Assembly (NCBI GenBank): GCA_934636865.1
Contig: CAKUBI010000014.1
Coordinates: 1 to 45,568 of the forward strand
DNA from: an uncultured Oscillospiraceae bacterium
GTDB taxonomy: Bacteria > Bacillota > Clostridia > Oscillospirales > Oscillospiraceae
Direction: 5' to 3'
Length of the DNA stretch: 45,568 nucleotides
The notes beneath the pieces are model-generated. The model ran no database searches. It was given only the letters and a program-made list of their open reading frames with translations, and had not been told where the DNA came from. This document shows, piece by piece, positions 39,601 through 45,568 of the stretch; position 1 is the stretch's first letter; every line of letters begins with the position of its first letter. A program made the position numbers and the translations under genes.

Positions 39601-39687
39601 ACCGACAGAACTTAAATCATTTCAAAAAGAGTTGTGTCAGGGAACCCGCCGTATGGACCACAAGTCCTTACAGCGGGTTTTGTTGTT
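39562..39687 (+). promoter_or_regulatory. Attenuator: antiterminator segment and terminator
   Basis: Terminator: AACCCGC (39643-39649) pairs with GCGGGTT (39673-39679), with inner GTA/TAC and GGAC/GTCC pairs, followed by TTTGTTGTT. Competing pairing: GTAAG (39562-39566) and TTGTG (39573-39577), just after the Tyr/Phe codons, are complementary to CTTAC (39667-39671) and CACAA (39659-39663) of the terminator. A ribosome stalled on the Tyr run would leave the first segment free and favour read-through; a moving ribosome would cover it. Confidence 0.65.
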
Positions 39688-39719
39688 ATCTGCACAAATT
39701 TTTATTGGAGGAAAAAAGC

Positions 39720-40724
39720 ATGAATACCAAACGCATCATCTCTCTTGCCGCCTCTCTCGCCCTTGTTCTCAGCCTGAGCGTGGGCCTGACCGGCTGCGGC
39801 GACAAGACCGCACAGGACGACAATCAGGGCGAGCCCGCTGCCGACAGCGCCAAATACACCGTCGGTGTCTGCCAGCTCGTGCAGCACGACGCGCTTGACG
39901 CCGCCACTCAGGGCTTCATCGACGCGCTGAACGAGGCCCTGCCCGGTCAGGTCGAGATCGTGACCAAAAACGCCTCCGGCGACAGCGCCAACTGCTCCAC
40001 CATCGTCAACGGCTTCGTCTCCGACAATGTTGACCTCATCATGGCGAACGCCACCCCGGCGCTGACCGCCGCGGCCGCCGCCACGAAGGATATCCCCATC
40101 CTCGGCACCTCCATCACGGCCTACGGCGTCGCCCTTGATATCGACGACTTCAATGGCACCGTCGGCGGCAACATCTCCGGCACGTCCGACCTTGCCGACC
40201 TTGAGGCGCAGGCCGATATGATCACCGAATGGTTCCCCGAGGCTAAGAAGGTCGGCCTTCTGTTCTGCTCCGCCGAGCCCAACTCCCTCTATCAGGTCGA
40301 GGAGGTCGCCAAGTACCTCTCCGCCAAGGGCATTGAGTCCCAGCAGTTCGCCTTCACCGACACGAACGACGTTGCTTCCGTGACGCAGTCCGCCGCCGAC
40401 TATGCCGACGTCATCTACGCCCCCACCGATAACACCGCCGCCTCCAACACCGAGGCCATCGCGAACGTGCTCGTCCCCGCAGGCGTGCCCGTTATCGCCG
40501 GCGAAGAGGGCATCTGCAAGGGCTGCGGCGTTGCGACCCTTTCCATCAGCTACTATGACCTCGGCGCGACCACCGGCAAGATGGCCGCCAAGATCCTCAC
40601 CGGTGAGGCCGACATCTCCGAGATGCCCATCGAATTCACCGACGCCACCCCGAAGTACAACGCCTCCATGTGCGAGACGCTCGGCATCACCCCGCTGGAC
40701 GGCTACACCGCCATCGAGGACTAA
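39720..40724 (+). CDS. ABC transporter substrate-binding lipoprotein (ABC_sub_bind family)
   Basis: 334 residues. Lipoprotein signal ending VGLTGCG (lipobox Cys at about 25), short acidic linker, then the ABC_sub_bind (PF04392) fold: YTVGVCQLVQHDALDAATQG, DLIMANATPAL, IPILGTSITAYG, YAPTDNTAASN, VPVIAGEEGICKGC. Relatives include TrpX/TrpY-like binding proteins for aromatic amino acids in streptococci. Together with the Tyr-rich leader this suggests Tyr, Phe or Trp as substrate. ATG 39720 preceded by GGAGGAAAA. First structural gene of the importer operon; a GC hairpin follows (40739-40764). Confidence 0.92.
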   Translation: MNTKRIISLAASLALVLSLSVGLTGCGDKTAQDDNQGEPAADSAKYTVGVCQLVQHDALDAATQGFIDALNEALPGQVEIVTKNASGDSANCSTIVNGFVSDNVDLIMANATPALTAAAAATKDIPILGTSITAYGVALDIDDFNGTVGGNISGTSDLADLEAQADMITEWFPEAKKVGLLFCSAEPNSLYQVEEVAKYLSAKGIESQQFAFTDTNDVASVTQSAADYADVIYAPTDNTAASNTEAIANVLVPAGVPVIAGEEGICKGCGVATLSISYYDLGATTGKMAAKILTGEADISEMPIEFTDATPKYNASMCETLGITPLDGYTAIED

Positions 40725-40738
40725 AGCATCCCCCCGCA

Positions 40739-40764
40739 GGCAGGGACGGCACGCCGTCCCTGCC
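40739..40764 (+). promoter_or_regulatory. Intercistronic hairpin after the binding-protein gene
   Basis: 12-bp stem GGCAGGGACGGC/GCCGTCCCTGCC, two-base loop opening to four, no T-tract. Likely protects the upstream mRNA end so the binding protein is made in excess over the membrane parts. Confidence 0.55.
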
Positions 40765-40791
40765 CCAACTTGAGATAGGAGGAGAGAACCC

Positions 40792-41727
40792 ATGAGTTTT
40801 CTTTCGTCGCTGATGAACGCCCTGCCGGGCGCGGCCGCACAGGGCCTCGCCTGGGGCATTATGGCCATCGGCGTTTACATCACCTTCCGTATCCTGGACG
40901 TGGCGGACCTGACGGTGGACGGCTCGCTCGCCACCGGCGGCGCGGTGTGCGTCATGCTGATCCGCGGCGGCGTGAATCCCTGGCTCGCGCTTTTGTGCGC
41001 GATGCTCGCCGGTATGCTCGCAGGCCTTGTCACGGGCCTTTTCCACACGCGCTGCGGAATCCCCGCGATCCTTGCCGGTATCCTGACGCAGCTTGCGCTC
41101 TACTCGATCAACCTGCGCATCATGGACAGCAAGGCCAACCAGGCGCTCAGCGTGGACAAGTATCCCCTGCTGCTCTCGCAGCGCTACGTGCGCGAGCTGT
41201 CGCTCAATAATCCCCTGCCGCTGCTGCTGATCTTCACCGCTGCCGTCATCGCGGCGCTCTACTGGTTCTTCGGCACAGAGAAGGGCAGCTCCCTGCGCGC
41301 CACCGGCGCGAACCCCAACATGGCGCGCGCACAGGGCATCAACACGAACTCGAACATCGTGCTTGGCCTGATGCTCTCCAACGGCCTTGTCGCCCTCTCG
41401 GGCGCGCTGCTCGCGCAGTATCAGGGCTCGAGCGACATCAACATGGGCCGCGGCGCGATCGTCATCGGCCTTGCCGCCGTCATCATCGGCGAGGTGATCT
41501 TCGGCAAGGTCTTTGCAAACTTCGGTCTCAAGCTCTTCGCCGTGTCCATCGGCGCGATCATCTACTATATCGTGCTGCAGGTCGTGCTCCAGCTGGGTCT
41601 GAACACCAACGACCTGAAGCTCATCACCGCGCTGATCGTGGCCGTTTTCCTCGCCATCCCCTACTGGAAGAGCAAAATGTTCCGCCACACGGCACAGGCC
41701 AAGAAGGGAGGCAGCAAGAATGCTTGA
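40792..41727 (+). CDS. ABC transporter permease
   Basis: 311 residues, eight to nine hydrophobic segments, of the branched-chain-type permease family (BPD_transp_2) that pairs with ABC_sub_bind binding proteins. Features: LAWGIMAIGVYITFRILDVA, DLTVDGSLATGGAVCVML, GIPAILAGILTQLALYSINL, and the coupling region LRATGANPNMARAQGINT. Forms the membrane channel of the importer. ATG at 40792 with AGGAGG upstream; its end overlaps the ATPase gene by eight bases. Confidence 0.92.
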   Translation: MSFLSSLMNALPGAAAQGLAWGIMAIGVYITFRILDVADLTVDGSLATGGAVCVMLIRGGVNPWLALLCAMLAGMLAGLVTGLFHTRCGIPAILAGILTQLALYSINLRIMDSKANQALSVDKYPLLLSQRYVRELSLNNPLPLLLIFTAAVIAALYWFFGTEKGSSLRATGANPNMARAQGINTNSNIVLGLMLSNGLVALSGALLAQYQGSSDINMGRGAIVIGLAAVIIGEVIFGKVFANFGLKLFAVSIGAIIYYIVLQVVLQLGLNTNDLKLITALIVAVFLAIPYWKSKMFRHTAQAKKGGSKNA

Positions 41728-42514
41728 ACTCAAGGAGCTCTACAAGACCTTTAACCCCGGCACCATCAATGCAAAGACCGCGCTCAACGGTCTGAGCCTC
41801 ACGCTGCGCGACGGCGACTTCGTCACCGTCATCGGCGGCAACGGCGCAGGCAAGTCCACGATGCTCAACGCGACCGCCGGTACGTTCTTCGTCGATTCCG
41901 GCAAGGTCGCCATTGACGGCACGGACGTAACAAACCTGCCCGAGCACAAGCGCGCCGCCTTCATCGGCCGCGTATTCCAGGACCCTATGATGGGCACCGC
42001 TCCCTCGATGCAGATCGAAGAGAACCTCGCCCTTGCCGCCCGCCGCGGCCAGAAGCGCGGCCTTGCCTGGGGCGTAACGAAGGCGGAAAAGGAGCGCTAC
42101 CGCAAGCTGCTCGGCGACCTTGGGCTGGGGCTTGAATCCCGCCTGACCACCAAGGTCTCGACGCTCTCCGGCGGCCAGCGTCAGGCGCTGACACTCCTGA
42201 TGGCGACGCTCAAGCGCCCCAAGCTTCTCCTTCTTGACGAGCACACCGCCGCCCTTGACCCCAAGACCGCCGCCAAGGTCATGGAGCTCACCGACCGCAT
42301 CGTGCGCGAAGGGCAGCTCACCACGCTGATGATCACGCACAACATGCGCGACGCCATCCAGTACGGCAACCGCCTCATCATGCTGCACGAGGGCCGCATC
42401 ATCCTCGACATTACCGGTGAGGAAAAGGAAAAGCTCACCGTGCCCGACCTCCTCGAGCAGTTCACCAAGGCAAGCGGCGACGAGTTCGCCAACGACCGCG
42501 CGATCCTCTCCTGA
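41720..42514 (+). CDS. ABC transporter ATP-binding protein
   Basis: 264 residues. Walker A VIGGNGAGKSTMLN, Q-loop RVFQDPMMGTAP, signature LSGGQRQALTLLMA, Walker B LLLLDEHTAALDP, switch His MITHNMRD. Energises the importer formed with the two upstream genes. Starts inside the permease gene (eight-base overlap), so translation is coupled. Last gene of the operon, followed by a strong terminator. Confidence 0.95.
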   Translation: MLELKELYKTFNPGTINAKTALNGLSLTLRDGDFVTVIGGNGAGKSTMLNATAGTFFVDSGKVAIDGTDVTNLPEHKRAAFIGRVFQDPMMGTAPSMQIEENLALAARRGQKRGLAWGVTKAEKERYRKLLGDLGLGLESRLTTKVSTLSGGQRQALTLLMATLKRPKLLLLDEHTAALDPKTAAKVMELTDRIVREGQLTTLMITHNMRDAIQYGNRLIMLHEGRIILDITGEEKEKLTVPDLLEQFTKASGDEFANDRAILS

Positions 42515-42542
42515 CCGCGCCCCTCTCCCCCATCCGAACGAT

Positions 42543-42580
42543 AAAACGCGGAGTGGACTTGCGTCCGCTCCGCGTTTTTG
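42543..42580. terminator. Bidirectional terminator, ABC operon / lipoprotein gene
   Basis: 16-bp stem AAAACGCGGAGTGGAC/GTCCGCTCCGCGTTTT (one wobble), TTGC loop; T-tracts on both strands between convergent operons. Confidence 0.94.
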
Positions 42581-42593
42581 TATTCCGTTTTCT

Positions 42594-43286
42594 TTACGGC
42601 TGCGCGCCGCCCGGCATGATCTGCGCGTCCTGCCCTTCCTGCGCGTCGGGGCGCAGGACGACCTCAACGATGCCGACATCGTCGGTATCGGGGTAGAAGT
42701 TCACCTGCCAGGGCTGCGTGCTGCCCGGCTCAAGCTCGCTCTGCACCGCGCTCACCATCTCGCGCAGGCCGTCGCGGTCCACCGTAAAATAGCCGAAGCG
42801 GACCGCGATGCGCTTCACCGCGCCCTCCGCCGCCGTCAGGCGCAGCAGGTCGGGCAGCGCCTCGGTGCTGGTGGCGGTAACGATGGCCGCCTGCTCCTCC
42901 GCCGTGCGGCGGTAGCCAAGGCGCACGCGCATCTCGTAGTAGCCATGCTCCTGCGCGTCGGTATAGCTGATGTATTCGAGAAGGTACGCGCCGAGCGCCG
43001 TCTCCTCCTGCACCTCGCGGCAGGCCTGCTCGGCCATTGTCGCGGCGGTCTCGTCGTTTCCGTAGATGCGGACCGTCCCCTCCTCGCTGTGCTCGCCCAG
43101 AAGCAGCAGCAGCGCGTTGACAAGGTCCGGATAGCTGTCGGCCCGCAGGGTATCGGCATTTTCGTTCTCCCAGTAGACCTCGCTGTGCGGCGCGGAGACA
43201 CTGTAGCTGCGCTCGAGCACGATGTTGCCGCAGCCCGAGAGCGTCAGGCAGAGCGCGAGCGCGAACGGTATGAACTTTCTGCGCAC
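42594..43286 (-). CDS. Secreted lipoprotein with GerM-like repeats, unknown function
   Basis: 230 residues. Lipoprotein signal FALALCLTLSGCGN (lipobox Cys about 19), then two alpha/beta repeats (about 35-110 and 120-205) reminiscent of the GerM/sporulation-germination domain (RADSYPDLVNALLLLLGEH), Pro/Gln-rich end. Assignment to GerM is tentative. GTG start at 43286 with GGGGGC ten bases upstream; no ATG fits the signal peptide. Last gene of a minus-strand group with the LUD and YitT genes, 30 bases after LUD. Confidence 0.65.
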   Translation of the reverse strand: MRRKFIPFALALCLTLSGCGNIVLERSYSVSAPHSEVYWENENADTLRADSYPDLVNALLLLLGEHSEEGTVRIYGNDETAATMAEQACREVQEETALGAYLLEYISYTDAQEHGYYEMRVRLGYRRTAEEQAAIVTATSTEALPDLLRLTAAEGAVKRIAVRFGYFTVDRDGLREMVSAVQSELEPGSTQPWQVNFYPDTDDVGIVEVVLRPDAQEGQDAQIMPGGAQP

Positions 43287-43316
43287 GGCGCTTCGCCCCC
43301 TCTCCGGTCCTGCTTT

Positions 43317-43922
43317 TTAGTAGCCGAGCGGCTCGTCGATGAGCACGACCTCCGTCTCGCAGCTTCTGATGGCCTCCCACATCACGACAAGACCGCGGCA
43401 GATGCGCTGCGGGCTCTTGCAGTCGTAGCAGCGCTCGCCGTTGACGGCGCAGGGCGTCTTGACGCCGAGACGCTGGGCGTTTTTCGGTGCGGAGATGTTG
43501 CGGGCGCGCCAGAGCGCTTCCTCATACGTCGGCGCGAGCTTGTTGCTGCCCACGACGAACCAGACCTTCTTATGCCCGTAGAGCGACGACGATACGCGGT
43601 TGCCCGTGCCGTCGATATTGATGATCTCGCCGGTCTCGGCAAGGCCGTTGGCCGAGAGCAGATAGTTGTCGCAGGTTGAGGCGTTTCTGAGCACCTCGGC
43701 GGCGTTCATGCCGTCGGGCACGTTCCAGTGGCTGTAGATCGTGTTGTGCGCGCCGAGACTGTCGAAAAGTCCCATCTGCGCAAGCGTCATGCTGCCGCCG
43801 AACGACACGCTCGAGCCGTCGATCTGCCGGTTCAGGTACTCCGCCGCTTCCTTCGCCGTCGCGAAGGCGGACACCTTGAAGCCACGCTCCTCGAGATTCT
43901 TTTTTACCGCTGTAAAATCCAT
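43317..43922 (-). CDS. LUD-domain protein (lactate utilization LutC/YkgG-like)
   Basis: 201 residues of the LUD (DUF162) fold: VSFGGSMTLAQMGLFDSL near 40-57, a central HWNVPDGMN, LSANGLAETGEIINIDGTGN, and a Cys-rich end CYDCKSPQRICRGL. Single-domain LUD proteins are common in anaerobes without lutA/lutB, as here; substrate and reaction not established. The four-Cys tail could bind a metal or Fe-S cluster. ATG at 43922 with AGGAGGTTAAGG upstream. Downstream of the YitT gene by 30 bases. Confidence 0.88.
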   Translation of the reverse strand: MDFTAVKKNLEERGFKVSAFATAKEAAEYLNRQIDGSSVSFGGSMTLAQMGLFDSLGAHNTIYSHWNVPDGMNAAEVLRNASTCDNYLLSANGLAETGEIINIDGTGNRVSSSLYGHKKVWFVVGSNKLAPTYEEALWRARNISAPKNAQRLGVKTPCAVNGERCYDCKSPQRICRGLVVMWEAIRSCETEVVLIDEPLGY

Positions 43923-43952
43923 ATCCTTAACCTCCTGCTTGCCAAAGCATTT

Positions 43953-44822
43953 TTAAAGTCCCTTGGGGTTATAAACGCCGAAGCCCTCGCCCAGCACCTC
44001 GCTCGCATCGCACACGATGAAAAAGGCGTCGGGGTCCAGCTCCTTGATAAAGCGCTTGATCGACACGGCCTCCTTGTTGCGCACCGCGCACAGCAGCAGC
44101 GGACGGTCCGCGCCCGTATAGCCGCCCTTGCCGTGGATGAGCGTCGCGCCCATATCGCGAGCGATCATCTCCTGCATGATCTGCTCGTATTTGTCGCTGA
44201 TGATATAGGCGAGCTTCGCCGTGTTCTGCCCGTACACGACAAGGTCGAGCACCTTGGTCGTGATGTAGAGCGCGAGCGCGCCGTAGAGGGCGTTGTTCAG
44301 GCTGCGGAACACCGCCGCGTAGATGAGGATGATCGTCAGATCGATGCCAAGGCAGATGTTGCCGATCGAGAGCCGCTCGACATGCGACCTCACGATCCAC
44401 GCGCCGAGCTCCGAGCCGCCGGTGGTCGCCTCCTCGCGAAACAGCAGTCCCGAGGCGATGCCGAGCGTCACGCCGCCGTACAGGCAGGCAAGCAGCGGGT
44501 CCATGGGCGCAAACTCGTGGATAACGGCGATCACGTCGATAAGCACGGAGCTCAAGGCCATCGTGTAGATGGACTTGACGAGAAACGCAAAGCCGAATTT
44601 TTTAAGCCCCAGAGCGAACAGCGGCACATTGAGCACGATGATCATCACGCCGACCGGCAGCACGGGGATAAAGAAATTGATGATCTGCGAAATGCCCGTA
44701 AAGCCGCCGACGGTAAAGTCGTTGGGCGCGTAAAACCAGTCGAACGACAGCGCGTACAGCACGCACGCCAGCGTGACGATCGTATAACTGCGCGCCTGAG
44801 CGCGCACGGTCTCCTTTTTCAT
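43953..44822 (-). CDS. YitT family membrane protein (DUF161 + DUF2179)
   Basis: 289 residues. About five membrane segments (1-190; YAPNDFTVGGFTGISQII, VLNVPLFALGLKKFG, TTGGSELGAW) followed by a soluble DUF2179 domain (about 215-289; MGATLIHGKGGYTGADRPLL, LDPDAFFIVCDASEVLGEGF). Widespread in Firmicutes; transport role suspected, not shown. ATG at 44822 (MKKETVRA) with AAGGAGAG nine bases upstream, preferred over one 11 codons earlier. First of three same-strand genes after the topoisomerase gene. Confidence 0.92.
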   Translation of the reverse strand: MKKETVRAQARSYTIVTLACVLYALSFDWFYAPNDFTVGGFTGISQIINFFIPVLPVGVMIIVLNVPLFALGLKKFGFAFLVKSIYTMALSSVLIDVIAVIHEFAPMDPLLACLYGGVTLGIASGLLFREEATTGGSELGAWIVRSHVERLSIGNICLGIDLTIILIYAAVFRSLNNALYGALALYITTKVLDLVVYGQNTAKLAYIISDKYEQIMQEMIARDMGATLIHGKGGYTGADRPLLLCAVRNKEAVSIKRFIKELDPDAFFIVCDASEVLGEGFGVYNPKGL

Positions 44823-44878
44823 AATTCTCTCTCCTTCTTTCCTCTCATCGGTCATTTTTTGACTGCCGCGCTCCCGCC

Positions 44879-45568
44879 TTAAATGAGCGAGAGCTGCTTA
44901 TCGTCGCTGTCCTCCGTTTTGAGCAGCGCGCCGGCAGCCGGGATGCTGCGCCCGCGGTAGCGGGCAAGGTCGGTGATGCCGGTCTCCTCCGGCAGGCGCA
45001 CAAAGTCGAGCGTATATTTTTTCTTGAGCGTCAGAAGCGCGACGCCCTGCGTCGTGCGCGTCGATTTCACACCCAACAGCGCGGTGTTGACGATCAGCAC
45101 GCGCGGCTCGGTCGAATAGACGGCGATCTCGCGGTCCTCTTTGATGTGCAGCATGCCGCGCAGCGGGCTCTTGTCGCTGTAGGCGCCCGTCAGGCGGCGG
45201 CGGTTCGAGGTCGTTTTGTAGGCTGAAAGCTCGATCTTCGCGGCCTTGCCGTTTTCAAAGAAGAAGATCATATAGCCGCTGTAGTCGCCCGGCAGCACCA
45301 TGCCCATGACGTTCTCGCCCTCGTCCATGCCGAGCTTTGCGGGCAGGTAATCGCCCAGCTGGCTCGCCTTGCCGTCGGCAAAGTCGCTCGCGCGGGTCTT
45401 GTAGACCTGCGCGCGGTCGGTAAAGAACATGAGCTCTGCTGCGTTCGAGCTCTCTACGCTCACGCGCAGCGCGTCGTCCTCCTTGAACTTCTGCTCGCCG
45501 GACATGCGCAGCGACTGCGGCGTGATCTTTTTGAAGTACCCGTGCTGCGACAAAAACAGCGTCACGGG
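44879..45568 (-). CDS. GyrA/ParC-type DNA topoisomerase subunit A, C-terminal part
   Basis: The frame runs off the right window edge; 229 codons of the C-terminus are seen. The sequence is the DNA-wrapping beta-propeller domain of a type IIA topoisomerase A subunit: LFLSQHGYFKKI at the first blade, MFFTDRAQVYKTRASD, GMVLPGDYSGYMIFFFENGK, IKEDREIAVYSTEPRVLIV and KSTRTTQGVALL. The canonical GyrA box is not in the visible part, and clostridial ParC or a second GyrA-like protein is the better guess. Stop TAA at 44879-44881. Confidence 0.88.
   Translation of the reverse strand, partial: PVTLFLSQHGYFKKITPQSLRMSGEQKFKEDDALRVSVESSNAAELMFFTDRAQVYKTRASDFADGKASQLGDYLPAKLGMDEGENVMGMVLPGDYSGYMIFFFENGKAAKIELSAYKTTSNRRRLTGAYSDKSPLRGMLHIKEDREIAVYSTEPRVLIVNTALLGVKSTRTTQGVALLTLKKKYTLDFVRLPEETGITDLARYRGRSIPAAGALLKTEDSDDKQLSLI

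Noticed and set aside
39601..39690. T-box riboswitch in front of the ABC importer
   Set aside because: No T-box sequence or specifier stem-loop is visible; a leader peptide with Tyr run and simple terminator explains the region better.
1..45568. CRISPR arrays, tRNA or rRNA genes
   Set aside because: No regularly spaced repeats and no cloverleaf or rRNA-like stretch noticed in any intergenic region.

Overview
The window looks like a chromosomal segment of a high-GC, spore-forming member of the Clostridia, most like the Oscillospiraceae/Ruminococcaceae relatives of Flavonifractor or Oscillibacter. This rests on sporulation genes (spo0A, spoIVB, spoIID, bofA), Firmicutes-type gene neighbourhoods (yaaL-bofA, spoIVB-spo0A, asp23-fakA, rsmD-coaD), strong GC bias in third codon positions and clean sigma-A promoters. 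The genus is inference.

Layout. 1-1085: end of a mobile element with a large serine recombinase of lower GC, abutting rpsI; a 53-bp copy of the rpsI 3' end flanks it. 1222-2182: rplM-rpsI operon with promoter and terminator. 2358-3584: a coding remnant, bofA-yaaL and divergent tadA. 3767-6886: a membrane protein, spoIID (sigma-E promoter) and a secreted pseudo-deacetylase. 6983-10596: an operon of response regulator, histidine kinase, HtrA protease and a 38-aa membrane peptide. 10634-12604: spo0A and spoIVB. 12847-26813: the division and cell-wall (dcw) cluster on the minus strand: mraZ, rsmH, ftsL-like, PASTA penicillin-binding protein, murE, mraY, ftsW, murG, then (after an oppositely oriented endonuclease/phosphatase-like gene) murA, ftsQ, ftsZ. 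27229-28770: rsmD-coaD-coiled-coil protein. 28990-31041: asp23-fakA. 31095-33631: ferritin-like protein and a two-gene SufC/SufB-like (SMS-type) pair. 33695-39356: mostly single genes (UPF0340, ECF S component, Ala/Glu-rich protein, glycerol kinase, alpha/beta hydrolase, CmpB-like membrane protein, family 4 uracil-DNA glycosylase). 39431-42514: a Tyr-rich leader peptide with attenuator ahead of a three-gene ABC importer. 42594-45568: lipoprotein, LUD-domain protein, YitT-family protein and the C-terminus of a GyrA/ParC-type topoisomerase.

How they work together. The dcw genes make lipid-linked peptidoglycan precursor (MurA first step, MurE, MraY, MurG) and the septal machine (FtsZ, FtsQ, FtsL, FtsW, PBP). 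Spo0A starts sporulation, SpoIID acts in engulfment, and BofA and SpoIVB are the inhibitor and the trigger of pro-sigma-K processing. The most notable regulatory find is the 34-codon Tyr-rich leader peptide followed by a terminator and a possible antiterminator, which predicts control of the ABC importer by aromatic amino acid supply. Other points worth checking are a murE reading frame whose conserved N-terminus has only an ACG as plausible start, the minimal Fe-S assembly pair, and the duplicated rpsI end.
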